The translations under genes were made by a program, and so were the position numbers. From Chrysemys picta bellii (lineage: Eukaryota; Chordata; Testudines; Emydidae), in contig NC_088797.1 in assembly GCF_011386835.1 (NCBI RefSeq), positions 65,497,587 to 65,561,586 on the forward strand: DNA of 64,000 bases, written 5' to 3'. Position 1 is the first letter of the stretch. Each line of letters begins with the position of its first letter. The notes under the pieces are model-generated. The model did not search any database, was not told the DNA's origin, and was given only the letters and a program-made list of their open reading frames with translations. Positions 30,949 through 42,684 of the stretch are shown here, one piece after another.

Positions 30949-33170
30949 GTGAGCATGGAGGCCTGTAAGCACCGTTTTCCTACTGGCTTTTCTCCTCTCT
31001 GCTCCTTTCCTCATAGCTTCCTTTATGTGGAAGGTAAACCCCATAACGGTTCAGTTGAAATGGAGCTTTCAACATCAGGGTCTGAGTGGGTTTCAGAATT
31101 AGACAAAACAAGTTCATGCATCTGTAATATAAAGCCCCCACATATAGACTTCTACAAGAAGCCTTAGGAACACTGAAAGAGCCATTAAGTTCCTTCTGTT
31201 ATGTCGATGTAATAAGACACTTCAAAAAGTCGTCCCCCCCCCCATATATCTTTAAACCACAGATCATAACAACTCTGAAAATGGTGGTTGTGGTCTATTG
31301 TGTTAACTCATACGTTTCAATGAGGGGATATTCTTTCTCTTTCCTTTTTTCAATGCTTCTGAGGGGGTGAAAAAAGATGACATGCAAACCACACACAAAA
31401 AATGTAATGAAATAGCATTCAGGGTATGACTAAGCTCACACAAGCACGGAAACAGCGTTAAGACTGAAACACCATCATTACTTCAGCTCATTACCTCTTG
31501 GTGTTGTTACTCATATAGTCTATTAGATCATCCATTGTCTGGGAAGCCTTGTATTACCTGGCCACAAAGAGATGTGTTCTGCTTCAGCTTTTAAGTCTGT
31601 ATTTCCTTGTTTTACCAGGTTAATGCAAAACCTTCCTCCATGTTACTGTAAAAGTTTTTGGTGACTTATGTGTATTAATGGCATTAATTAAACTATCAAC
31701 ACAACTCGATGGGAGAAAATGTGTCTTCTGAACTTGTTTCTTGAATAGGAGTAAATGCCTCATTAATCTTAAACATCAACCCAAGAACACTGTTTGTTAG
31801 CTAGAATAATAAACGACTTTACAGGAAATACACAATAGCAGATGCTGGAATGCATCCATTCATTAGTCACTCTGCATAAATATGCCCTTATTTCCATGAA
31901 GAGAGAGTTAATGGAGAACCAGACTGACAAACATGCACAAGCCTTCTCTCGCTTACTGGCAAATGGAAGGGAGAAAATGTCATACACATTTCCCTGCTGT
32001 ATTCAAAGCATCACACACCTTATCACATGTGTGTATTCTGTGTTGCTTGTCTTGCTTTCATCAGGTTGAAATGCAGAGAGGGTAAAACTGCCAGTCACTG
32101 GTGTTTGTGGTTTAGAAACCCATTAAGGCATTCTAGTTATTCCTGTCTTTTGGCTACAAAGTCTATCTCTGTCACCTCAAAGTTAGGGAATCACCAAGTA
32201 ACCTCACAGTGCTGCAGATTTAGGACCATTGATGCCAAGTGAGCTTTGGATCCATTACTTAAAGATATAGTACTATATATTTCCCGATAGTGGTAGGTGA
32301 TGATTCTAGCCAGCATCTCCTGACACAGTTACATTCTGTTTTCAATGGATTTTTAAAATAAAATAGTTTCACGTGTATTCATTTTTCCCCTCTCTTCTGT
32401 GGACTTTTATGTCTGTCTATTTAGTTTATAAAAGAACAAGAAGAACCTACCTGAACAATCTAAGCACCTCTAACAAATACAATCAGTCAAAAACAAAGAG
32501 AGAGGAAAAAGAAACAGCAACTCAAGAATGTCTAATAGCAAGAAAACAGGCACCACAATGACCAGCCAAATTCCTCATTTCTCTCTGAACATCACTCCTG
32601 CAGCACCTCTGTTAAGAAGTCTTTCAGGAATATTGAGAGAATTTAGTTTGTGTGGATACTGCCTATCACTTGTGATAGTATGTGTTAGTGAAGTTGGATT
32701 GAACTATTAAACTTCAAGAAAAATATCCATATCAAGAGTTCTCACACAGTTTCAGCAGGTCATGATACACCCTTTTGAGTCTATCTGCATTCTTGGGCCA
32801 AGATTACTGATGAGAACAAGGAAACTTTCATGCCTTAACCAAGTTCCTAGGCTCACTTGATAGCACTGGTACATAATTCAATCAATCTTCCCACAACTCT
32901 TCCCATTATGGAGGATAACGAACTACCACTCTCTAAACATGCTTGCCGTTAAATTATAATGTTGATACATTCTTCAAAGGTGTCATTTGGCCTTTTGTGT
33001 TTTCTTAATGCATTACTGTTTTGCCACAATAAACCAATCAAGTCTTTGTGCTTGTCAAGCAGTCCAATTTACAGTGTGTGGGAAAACAAAGTTTGATTTC
33101 CTACCATTGGTTTCTCTGAAAAATTAGAGAGATTATATGCTAACTTTTGGGAATGGGGGGTAAGGGGTGA
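30949..33170. other. Non-coding stretch, no gene recognised
   Basis: AT-rich unique sequence, with a C-run at 31234-31243. Short ORFs (60-80 codons) have no recognisable domain. No repeat family was assigned. Confidence 0.5.
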
Positions 33171-33295
33171 ATCATGGAATTGTAGGAATGGAAGGGACGT
33201 TGAGAGGTCATCTAGTCCAGTCCCCTGAACTCATGGCAGCACTAAGTATTATCTAGACCATCCCTAACAGGTGTTTGTCTAAGTCCTGCTTCATT
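33171..33295 (-). repeat. CR1 3'-end fragment, antisense
   Basis: 'aatggaagggacgttgagag' followed by 'gtcatctagtccagtcccct' is the reverse complement of the CR1 3' UTR end (compare the sense copy ending at 43701, with 'gatgacctcctgaggtccc'). Only the tail-proximal part is present. Confidence 0.7.
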
Positions 33296-34712
33296 CTGTG
33301 GTGAATGTTCCTAGCAGAGTTAAGAATGTATCCCTCCCTTTTGTGATCATGTCAAATTTAAATGTTGTTATTAAAATTAAGCAATGGCAGAGAAAAACCA
33401 ACCTGAGTGACACTGAAAGTAGTACTTTTTTCTCTATGGACCTAATTCTGCAACCTGAAGCAGACCTGTTGAGTGGGCAATGTGAATAAGTACTACTCAG
33501 GTTGCAGCATTGGGGCCCAGGTTGGCAGTGAAACAGTATGACAACATTGTGCATGGAAAGCAGAATATGCTTCAGAAAACATAAGAATACTTGATGATAA
33601 TGGCCTACATTTTCAAAATGACTAGTGATTTTTTTTTATGCCTCTATTTGAGCGCCCAGATATCTGAAAAGCACTTGACTTTTGCATGTGCTGAGCAGCT
33701 GCCCTCTGTAAACCAGGCCCCTTTAGTGATTTTGGATGCCCAGGTCAGGACACCATAGACACATTTCTAAATATTTAGTCTGATAGTTTATTATTAGTGA
33801 CAGATAATAGTAAAATCTTTGCCTAGTAAAATGGGATGCAAATCCAAGTGTCTAATGATTAAAGATCCTGTGGCACTTTTTGGAAAACTACGGGTGTTAA
33901 TCCTTGTCATAGCCAAATTTCATTTTTATGGGTTGACTTACATTCAACCTGCTCAAATTTCCAGTGTGGTTTCAAGTCGGGAAGGTGCTCAGATACTGTG
34001 GTAGTGGGTATAAGAACCTAAATACACAGCTGTTTGTCTTAAAATCCCTGTACTATAATATCATGGGCACATGATAGCTACATTTGTATCCTGGGGTGAC
34101 TGCATTTCAGTGATGGATTGAGACCTCTCAGTATATACTGATCCAAACTCTTCACTGACTTACACCCTGTGCAATTCTTCTGAAGTCAGTTGGATGGCCC
34201 ACAGTTAATATTCCCCAGTGTGATCCTTTGGGGGTGAAAAGTGCAATGCAGAACAGTAACGAGAAAGGATCACTTCTACTGCTTGTTCTGTCTAGTCCTC
34301 CACTACTTGAGGCAGAAAGCTGCTTTGGAAAAAGAGGACTGAGTCGGGCTTTAAAAATGGAACATAGGGTTGGGAATCCCCAGCACACCCTCTGCATCAG
34401 TTTTGGCCAAACAAAGAACTTGCATCCGCTTTCAATAAAATCAAAGGGAATTTTGCCATGAGAGCAGGATTTAGGCCTCAAATGTGTGTATAAAATAAGA
34501 CACACACAAGCTGCCAGCAAAATTAGCAAATAATTCTGTAAATATTTGTCCTGTTGCTTTTTACCCTCCTTTTTTAAAGAAGCCTTTCTCCTGTCAAGAG
34601 TGAGAACTAGCAGTAGTTCCAACTAGGACCTAGATTCTCTGCTGTTTCTCAGGAAACAGCTCAAGAAAAGGGGTGGGTGAAGGTGGCTTTAAGCCAGTTT
34701 TGCACCTTCCAG
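33296..34712. other. Non-coding stretch with old repeat debris
   Basis: No gene recognised. At 33430-33520 ('ctgcaacctgaagcagacct' and 'ggttgcagcattggggccca') and at 33608-33720 there are degraded pieces of ancient inverted-repeat elements. A 156-codon antisense ORF (34152-34622) has no recognisable domain. Confidence 0.45.
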
Positions 34713-34824
34713 TAGGGTGACCAGATAGCAAGTGTGAAAAATCGGGATGGAGGAGTTATAGGGTCCTCTATGAGACCAGTATATTGGGATGGTCCTGACT
34801 ATATTGGGACATCTGATCACCCTA
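34713..34824. mobile_element. Small MITE, TAGGGTGACCAGAT ends, TA flanks
   Basis: TAGGGTGACCAGATAGC at the left pairs with ATCTGATCACCCTA at the right (one mismatch in 14), over 112 bp, with 'aaaatcgggatgg' and 'atattgggac' inside. If TA is the duplicated dinucleotide (34713-34714 and 34823-34824), this would be Tc1/mariner-like, but the superfamily is uncertain. Confidence 0.6.
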
Positions 34825-36290
34825 CCGACCATATTCTGAGCTGCCTGAGGAATAGTGGTATAATTTAGATCATCCCCAAGAGTTTCTCCTGCAGCCAAGA
34901 ATTGCTGGAATATAGAGTCCTCTGGCTGCTCCTTTTCCTGCTACCAGCATGCTCCTGTGCCAGGGGCTGCTCAGGGAGCAGCATAGGGCTATTTATGCCA
35001 GCTGCCCCTGCAATAGGGGAATTCCCTTGGGACCATTCAGCTCTTTTCATGGCCCATGCATATCCCTGGAATAGTCTCTGCAAAAGAATGGTACTAAGAA
35101 GGCACAGTGGGGGGTCAGAATCTAGATCTAGGGTCATCTAAATAACTGTGCATGCTCTCATAGGCCCCCTCTAATGATAGCTTCTGAGCAATGGAAAAAT
35201 CTCTCTAGCACTTAGTATCCTGACACGTCCACTCTTGAGTTCTGACCATGTGCCTTAGCTGCTAGCGTGCCAATATTTTACTTCCTCTAGGGAATATGCT
35301 CAAATTATTCTTCTTAAACTGTTTTTCATGAACTAGCTTTGCAAATCAGAATAGCCTCAAGCTAACAGTCAGGAAGAAGATGACAAAGTAGACTTCTGAG
35401 GCTAAATTCTTTGCTTCTTAAACAGTAGATTCTCTGGGACCCATGCTGTGGCTTCCTGTATGTTTGGACGGCATGTGTAGACCATTGTGGATTCCAACTG
35501 GAATAAATAATAGGAGAAGGGTAGGAAGAATTGACTGACTGCAAAAGAACTTTCCTGAAAACAAAGAATGAAGTGTGTAGACAGGAGGCAGTGGACAGAT
35601 CTGCTTAGTGAAAAGAATTAATAGAATAGTAAAAGCATGGAAATCCTAGTATTAAACACATCCTACAACTTTAGGGGCCATTCTTCGCTATTGGTGTCAG
35701 TGGGAGCAACACCAGGTTCTCAAGGTGTTTTGCCATAAGCATAAGAGGAATAGTGTACAAAACAAACCTACAATATAGTAGAGGGATTGGCTTGAATGGA
35801 TCCTTCTGAAACAAGAATAGCAAAGACCTCTATGCTTTATAATCTCCTTATGCAAGTAACCCTTCTATGCTGACCACAATCAGAAAGTCTGAGTTTGGGA
35901 AGTGGAATTGGTGCTTCATGCTCAGTCATGTGAAGAGTGATATTTGTCCATTTAATGTATAAGAAGCTGTCTGGGTAGAATATGTCATCCTGAGTGTGTG
36001 GCATTGTCAGAGCAGTCCAAAGACCGTTTAGGATCATGCAAAGGTTTTACAGAAGAAAGCCAAAAGGTGAAACTAAACTTTGGATCTTCCCTCTCATGGC
36101 TCAAAGTATATTCCAAGGGAAATGCAAGCACTCAAATGGCTGTTGGAGGTGCAGAAAGCAGCATTATTAGAAAGGCAGATTAAATTTGGCTGGTTTCTAA
36201 TTCTATAAAAGGGAAGAAGAGAATTGTAGAAATTAGGAGCCAGAGTCTCCATTGCCATGTGCAGCCATTTATTTACACTCATGGAAACTA
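34825..36290. other. Non-coding stretch, no gene recognised
   Basis: Short ORFs on both strands (for example 79 codons at 34902-35141 and an antisense frame of 90 codons over it) have no domain. No transposon was identified. Confidence 0.45.
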
Positions 36291-36295
36291 GAACA

Positions 36296-37345
36296 ATATA
36301 ATACTAACATGGCGCACGTTAGATGGATTAAAAGATGGCTAATTGAATGGTCTCAGAGTGTAATTGTAAATGGGGAATCGTCAAGCGGGTGTGTTCTAGC
36401 GGGAAACCACAGGGATTCGTTCTTGGTCCTATGCTATTTAACTTTACCAATTACCTGGAAGAAAACATAAAATCATCACTGACAAAGTTTGCACGTGACC
36501 CAAAAATTACAGGGGAGTGATAAATAATGAAGAGGACAGGATTCTGATTCACAGCAATCTGAATTGCTTGGTAAACTGGGCACAAGCAAACAATATGCAT
36601 TTTAATATGGCTAAATAGATACATCTAGGAACAAAGAAGGCAGCTCAGGTTTACAGGATAGGGGACTGTACCCTAGGAAACTGATTCTGAAAAAGATTGG
36701 GGAGTCGTGATGAATAATCAGCTGAATGCGAATGGCCAAATGAGCTAATGTGATCCTGGGATGCATAAACATGAGTCTCAGGTAGGAGTAGCAAGGTTGT
36801 TTTATCTCGTATTAGGCATTGATGTGACCACTGCTGGAATCCTGTGTCCAGTTCTGGTGCCCACAATTGAAGAAGGATATTGATTATTTGGAGAGAGTTC
36901 AGAGAAGAGCCATGAGGATTAGAAAGGATTAGAAAACCTACCTTATTGTGAAAGAGCTCAAGGAGCTCAAAAAGAGAAGGCTAAGGGGTGACTTGATTAC
37001 AGTCTATAAGTATCTACATGGACAACAAATATTTAATAATGGGTTCTTTAATCTAGCAGAAACAGGTCTAACATCCAGTGGCTGGCAGTTGAAGCTAGAA
37101 AAATTCAGATTGGAAATAAGGCATAAATTTTTAACATTGAGAGTAGTTAACCATTGGAACAATTTACCAAAGGTTGTGGTGGATTGTCCATGATGGAGAA
37201 TCCACCACCCTTTTTTTTTTTAAATCAAGATTGGATGTTTCTGTAAAAGACGTTCTAGGAATTATTTTGAGGAAGTTCTATGGCCTGTGCTATATAGAAG
37301 GTTAGACTAGGTTATTGCAATGGCCTTGGAATCTATGCATCTATA
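36296..37345 (+). mobile_element. CR1 LINE, old 5'-truncated copy
   Basis: It begins in the RT region corresponding to the 'RWI..WL..W.Q.V' part and runs to the CR1 tail 'ggaatctatgcatctatag' (37328-37346). Recognisable pieces are a degenerate GDSF-like/LGPMLFN segment near 36410-36440, FARDPKIT where the catalytic FADD box should be (36488-36511), SSGWQLKLEKFRLEIRHKFLTLRVVNHWNNLP (37074-37169), and the 3' UTR. Many stops and shifts make it much older than the copies at 19 kb and 42 kb, and a different CR1 subfamily. Confidence 0.8.
36948..37193 (+). pseudogene. CR1 ORF2 C-terminal fragment
   Basis: An 81-codon open stretch with KRRLRGDLITVYKYL and KFRLEIRHKF, the conserved CR1 C-terminal block of unknown function, ending before the motif is complete. 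It is part of the old CR1 copy and has no intact N-terminus. Confidence 0.75.
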
Positions 37346-37457
37346 GAATGTGGGTGTAAAACACTATAATTCAAGTAGGCTTTACACCAACTTTGCATTC
37401 ACTTTTCACTGGTACGAATGATGCCACAAGTGGCAGGGCAAAGGAATATATATCCCC

Positions 37458-37525
37458 ATCCCTATTACTATTAGATCATCTAGTCCCTCCCCTCAGTGCC
37501 AGTGCAGGATTGTTCAGTGCACGAA
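37458..37525 (-). repeat. CR1-like 3'-end fragment, antisense
   Basis: 'ttagatcatctagtccctcc' and 'gtgcaggattgttcagtgc' are antisense CR1-type 3' UTR phrases; a similar piece lies at 46545-46640. Confidence 0.55.
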
Positions 37526-38586
37526 AGTTTGATGTGGAGTTGGCGAAGGTCTCCATAAATATGGAATAAACTTCATGAAGTAGGGGAAGGGCGTTTGCTG
37601 ATTCATTCATCTATCCTCCCCCTGTTGTCTGAGCAGAAGATTGTATTTGCTACTTTCATATATAAAACATTTGATTAATGAGACCAAACAAGTTTGACAT
37701 TCATTACTCTGTGGATCCTTTTCAGTACAAGTGTCAGGGCACCCGGAGAAACCCGCCTGTGGAGTGATGAAGTGAAAGATCTGGGACTGTACTATTGACT
37801 TTAGCCTTGTTTATTAGTAAACTGTAGAACATGAGATCCATGTATAGTGCCTGCAGGCACTGGGATGAACATAGGTTTCGCACTGTTCCTGTTTACAGTT
37901 ATTATGGGAGTGTTTAACTATTTTCCAAGTGGCTGAAATGGATGTTCGTTGCTTGGATGTATCTGGGAGTGCTTTAAGAGACAATGGATGGAGCGGAGGT
38001 CTAGGAGTCACGTTTCCTGGCTTCCACTTCTGGATCTCCACTGTGACTCATTGTGTGACTTTGATCACCTGATATGGAGCCACATTTTCAAACCTGCATG
38101 TATGCAAATGTGCATTCAGATAGGGTACACATTTGTGTGTCCCGTTTGCATGGTCCAACAGCATACCATTTTGATGACTTCACATGTGTGACCATAGAAA
38201 TGACCAGTTATTGCAACTGTCCTTGGAATGACTTTTGACAGTGGGTGCAACTGCAGCCATTGCACATGTTTATCCACACACAGTTCTGAAAATCTGGCCC
38301 TGGCCCTCTCCAAACCTTACAACCCGAGCCCACGGACTAGGGGCTTCTCCTGCTTAAGTTGTGGCCGAGCTCCATTGTTTGCTATATAGTGACATAGCCA
38401 TGGCCCTGCTCCCCTTGCTCCTCTCCCCGCCCTGGTGTTAAAGCCCCCTGTCCTTGAGCTTTGGTTATACAAGGACTGGCCCTCTACCTACTCCCCATAC
38501 TACAAGGGGCGATGCTTCTTGGTCACCCCCCTCCTCCACCCTTGTAGATCCACACAAGGCTGACAAGCTAAGCCTCTGTTTGACTG
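37526..38586. other. Non-coding stretch, no gene recognised
   Basis: Short overlapping ORFs without domains, and no assigned repeat. Confidence 0.45.
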
Positions 38587-38715
38587 TAATTCAGCAAAGT
38601 ACTTAAGCACAGGATTTACCTTAAGCATGTGAATAATACCATCCCTATTCAGAAAAGCACTTAAACGCATTGTCTTCAATTTAAGCATGTATTTGAATGT
38701 CTGGCTGAATCAGTG
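38587..38715. repeat. Ancient palindromic repeat (TTAAGCAYRTG core)
   Basis: 'taattcagcaaagtacttaa' and, inverted, 'tttaagcatgtatttgaatg' with 'ctggctgaatcag' form the outer arms, and 'agcatgtgaataata' lies between them. The repeat is a known-looking ancient amniote type; a shorter piece occurs at 23920-23970. Confidence 0.5.
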
Positions 38716-40050
38716 CCTTTAATAGTAAAATAAGCTTGTCCCTGATTAAAAGTATGAACAAATGCTTTACCTACATGGTTAATGAGGCTGCAGCCATTAC
38801 TGTGCATCCTTGCAGCTGTACATCAAAGTGTGATCTTAATTAGAGTCTAATTATCTTTTCATTTATTTTCTTCAGCATGTGAATTTATACCTTGCTAGAA
38901 GTTTTCTTGGGACTGTAAATTACGCTAGCATTAATAATATTACATGGGTCCTAATTTGTGTATCTGCACTTATTTATCTGGTTTTTATTAGTCATAATGA
39001 AGTAAGTTTGGAGGAATCAGGCAACTAATCTATTTGTGGAGGGAACTAATGTTAGCTAATACTATTATAATAAACAGAGATTGCTGTTTCTGATTTATTG
39101 AATAGGAATAATTATGCCATATACATCGTGGTTAGGGTGCTTTTTTATACAAAAATAATGGTTGTTTTTTGAAAGCTCCCTTTGTAACAAAGGATTGAGG
39201 AGAAAAGTCTGTACTTGACACTGGAAATGGAATTGTTCATAAATGAACACATGCACTCTCTGTTCAAGTATCACTTATTAATGGGGTTGTGCAGACACCT
39301 CATCAGCTTAATTTACAGTTCATTAATGCTTTGCTTCATTATAACAATTCATCTTCTTTGAAAACTTTAGCTGGAAAAAGGTTTATTTTTAAGCTTATAG
39401 AAGTTTGTATTGTCCAAAATCTGATGATGACATGCACTATTTGTGGTGTATTTGTCACAGAGTACATATCATCAGAATAACTTGCACCTATTCTGGTATA
39501 CCTTCCTTCCATCCCAATAAATGTGTGCTTTAAAATCATTAATTAATCCCTGCAACATCCTTGTGAAGTAGAGAAATATTATTAACCCCATTGTATAGAT
39601 GGGGAAATTCAGGTGTAGACGACTAGTTCTACAAAGGGGCTTCCAGCTGCCACTGTAAGTCCAACATTTAAATACCACTGAGATCCTCAAAAACTAATCT
39701 GCTGCCTAATTCTAGCCATGCTGATGTTTCTGCCAGAAAAGGTTCCTGAGGCAACTAAGTTTCAACCGGTGAACATGCACGAAGCCACCTAAGTCCTTAT
39801 GCTACCAAGCTGCTTGGTGTCTAGCTCCACCTGATCCCTAGGAGAAGGAATGCTTATTGTTAGGATTGTGGTATCTTGCCTAAGAGGCTGATCCAGTAGA
39901 CGTTCTCAGAGCATGCCTACCATTTGGGGTCTTGCACACAAGACAGCCAGATGGGGTGGGGGTTCCCAATACCCAGTAACACAGCTAGGGTTAGGGTATT
40001 TACATGAGATGTGGGGGAAATTGTTTTTTCTAATCCCCTCTCTGACTGAT
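38716..40050. other. AT-rich non-coding stretch, no gene recognised
   Basis: 38820-39120 is unique, AT-rich and carries clustered TTAATTAG, TAATTA-like and TATTAGTCATAATG motifs with no repeat identity, so it is a candidate for conserved regulatory sequence. 39540-39780 contains MIR-like phrases ('ccccattgtatagatgggga'), probably an old SINE piece. Confidence 0.35.
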
Positions 40051-40290
40051 TTGAAGCAAGAACTTGAACTCAGGTGTCCCTACATCCCAGGTGAGTCTCC
40101 TTACCAGCACACTATCTTGTATTCTGGACTGGGTTTTTTCTCGCTCGCTCCTGTTTGAAGCTGTTCCACTTTGTATTAAATATTCACTGGGTCAAGGAGA
40201 GAGCGATTGGATCTATAACTTGGTGGTTAAGGCACTCTCTGGGCTGTGAGACCCCACAATTCAAATCTCTGAGCTAATGAATATTGATTC
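40050..40290. repeat. Two tRNA-derived SINE halves in opposite orientation
   Basis: 40060-40125 is antisense ('gaacttgaactcaggtgtcc', then 'tacatcccaggtgagtctcc', the complement of a B-box region and its flank). 40206-40285 is sense ('cttggtggttaaggcactct' then 'caattcaaatctctgag', A- and B-box-like). Both match MIR-type tRNA-related repeats common in turtles. The pair forms an imperfect inverted repeat. Confidence 0.5.
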
Positions 40291-41274
40291 CCAAAATGAG
40301 GGAGGTGCTTCCCTCTGGCCTGGCGTTAAGTGCCAGGTCATGCCCCTTTCTTTGGCCTTTCCTACTAGCTAGCTCAGCTCTCCACTCAGCTTGCTGGCTT
40401 ATGTGAATTTCTTACTAGACTAACTCTCCCCGCACATTGTAAAGGGAGCCATGGTGTCTAACTCGGAGCTGAAGATGCCATTGAGTGGGGAGGCACCTTT
40501 ATTTAAAAACAAAAAGGCATGGAAATGCTGAGCCCACGTCCCTTTGGGAGCTAGCACAGAAGGATTAGCTAGGATGAGATTTTCAGACATGACTGGTAAT
40601 TTGGAATGCACCAGTTTTTGGGGCTTCACTTGACACATTAAAGGGGACTGGTTATCAGGTGTTCAGCTATCTCTGAAACTCCTACTCCTTTTAGGGTGCC
40701 TTATGTGGAGCACCCAAAAATTAATCCACTCCAAAGAACTCATCTTTTTTGTAAATCTCCACCTTAGTCATCTCTGGCAGAGCTGGAAATGGAGCCGAGG
40801 TCCAGGACTCTGAAATGTCTTCCATTTCAAGTGTCATTCATTTTAGTCCCGAAATTACAGTGCTCCACACAAAATAGGCGTACCCTCTCTTTTATTATTG
40901 ACTGTCAGAAATAAAGAATCCTAAAACTGAAGCTCTACAAAGTTATCTACATTGCAAGGGTAAATCCCACTGCATTTAAAGTTTCCTTCATGATATATAT
41001 ATTACATCTCTCACTTTGGACCTTAGTTACACATTGTGTCTCACATTTGGGCTTGGCAGGATAGCAGGTATGCCAAGGACTCTTGACTCCCCACCCTGTA
41101 CCTTAACAAAAGGACCCATCCTTCTTACCCTTTTCCTTACTTGCTTCTGAACCTTCCTTTTCCTCTTTTCCTTTATTTTATTTGGGGTAAGGAAATGATT
41201 TGGAATGGGAGCATAGATGGAGAATGCATTGTTCTGTCAGGTGGTACTGATATACGTAGTTTTCCAGTCCTTTC
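40291..41274. other. Non-coding stretch, no gene recognised
   Basis: No ORF with a domain and no assigned repeat. Confidence 0.45.
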
Positions 41275-41545
41275 TCTTAGTGTGCCCAGCAGAAGTTCAG
41301 GCCTGCTGGGGGTATTAGCTGTATTATGCAGAGTTCTCGGTAGAGGGAGCTGTGTGAGCTGCAGCGGAGTTTGTTCTCTGCCTTGCTCTCAGATTGGAGT
41401 CAATTCTTGAGGCAGAGTTGCTCCCTGGGAACCAGGCATTGGCATTTGGGCTGAGAACCCAGGAAGGGGATTGACTGCATGTTGTCTGTGGTCACTTCTG
41501 TTCCAGGTCTAGTGTATGTGTGTAAATAAAACTAGCTACACTTCA
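41275..41545 (+). repeat. Possible LTR 3' part with poly(A) signal
   Basis: A G-rich segment ending 'gtgtgtaaataaaactagct' (about 41517-41536) has the look of a retroviral R/U5 region with an AATAAA signal, directly before the MITE at 41546. No TG start, CA end or duplication was seen, so this is a weak call. The 89-codon frame at 41141-41410 is not credited. Confidence 0.3.
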
Positions 41546-41787
41546 GCTATGTCTACACTATGGACCTTACAGCAACACAGTTGTACTGCTGCAGCTGCGC
41601 CACTGTAAGGTCTCCTGTGTAGCCGCTCTCTGTCGGCAGCAGAGAGCTCTGCCACCAACATAATTAAACCACCCCCCAGGAGCAGTGGTAGCTACGTCGG
41701 CAGGAGATGCTTTCCCACCGACAGTGCTGCCCACATCGGCGCTTTTGTTGGTGAAACTTATGTCGGTCAAACTGCGAGGCCCCAGAC
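41546..41787. mobile_element. MITE with GCTATGTCTACACTA end, truncated by CR1
   Basis: The left terminus is followed by 'gtactgctgcagctgcgcc' and 'gtgtagccgctctc', then 'taattaaaccacccccc', phrases I associate with an abundant turtle MITE. Internal palindromes include 'gctgcagc' and the tgtcggcag/ggcaggag pair. The expected right terminus (TAGTGTAGACATAGC) is absent; the sequence switches to CR1 near 41788. The end resembles the other Harbinger-like elements of the window. Confidence 0.6.
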
Positions 41788-42020
41788 TAATGCTACCATG
41801 CCTGACTAACCTAATTGCCTTCTATGAGGAGATAACTGGGTCTGTGGATGAGGGGAAAGCAGTGGATGTGTTATTCTGTGACTTTAGCAAAAGCTTTTGA
41901 TACGGTCTCCCACAGTATTCTTGCCAGCAAGTTAAAGAAGTATGGGCTGGATGAATGGACTATAAGGTGGATAGAAAGCTGGCTAGATCGTTGGGCTCAA
42001 TGGGTAGTGATCAATGGCTC

Positions 42021-42678
42021 TGTCACGGAGTCCCCGGGCAATGCTCTGAAACTGCTCCCCACAAAGCCAGTTGGGACTTTGGGGAGCCTCCTCTCCCTCG
42101 GAGCAGACTGTCTTCAGGGCAAGAAGCTCAAACGGCTTCACCTCCTGGGTCTGATCTTGGAGCATTCAGCATATGCCCCTCCGTGCGCTTCTCACAGCGA
42201 GTCCACCCAGGCGGGGTCCTGGGGAAGCCAGAGAGTCCTGCATGCACCCCCACTTCGCAGTCAGACGTGACTCTCAGCCAGCCAGTAAAACAGAGGTTTA
42301 TTAGATGACAGGAACACGGTCTAAAACAGAGCTTGTAGATACATAGAATGGGATCCCTCAGCCGGGTCCATTCTGGGGCCCAGCGAGTCAAACACCCACG
42401 TCTGCACTCACTTCCCGTCCCCAGCCAGCTCCAAACTCAAAACCCCCTCCAGCCCCTCCTTTCTGGCCTTTGTCTCTTTCCTGGGCCAGGAGGTCACCTG
42501 ATCTCTTTGTTCACCTTTAGCTATCCCCTTGCAAGGGAGAAGAGCCCTGGTCATTTGTTGTTAGGAGACAGATTGTCAGCCATTTATGCACACTGGAGAC
42601 TTAAGAAATGCATAGGGGAAACTGAGGCACCCACACAGTATTCAGAGGAAACATTAAGAACAGTCCCACTTCATCACA
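42021..42678 (-). mobile_element. Solo LTR, 658 bp, TSD GGCTC
   Basis: Inserted inside the CR1: TGTCACGGAG at one end and CTTCATCACA at the other (TG...CA ends in either orientation), flanked by identical GGCTC at 42016-42020 and 42679-42683. Five-base duplications fit Gypsy-type or endogenous retroviral integration. A minus-strand AATAAA (the complement of 'gtttatt' at 42296-42302) suggests the LTR reads on the minus strand. No internal gag/pol sequence is present, so it arose by recombination between two LTRs. ORFs here (114-140 codons) are not genes. Confidence 0.9.
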
Positions 42679-42684
42679 GGCTCC

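Noticed and set aside
30492..30968. 158-codon ORF crossing the 230-bp hAT-like MITE
   Set aside because: Its coding appearance comes from the GC-rich MITE; the frame enters and leaves the transposon without any conserved protein.
34152..34622. 156-codon antisense ORF
   Set aside because: No recognisable domain, and its sequence context is repeat debris.
41685..41900. ORF joining MITE sequence to CR1 RT motif A
   Set aside because: An apparent fusion protein produced by the CR1 insertion into the MITE; no evidence of expression, and it stops at the frameshift in motif A.
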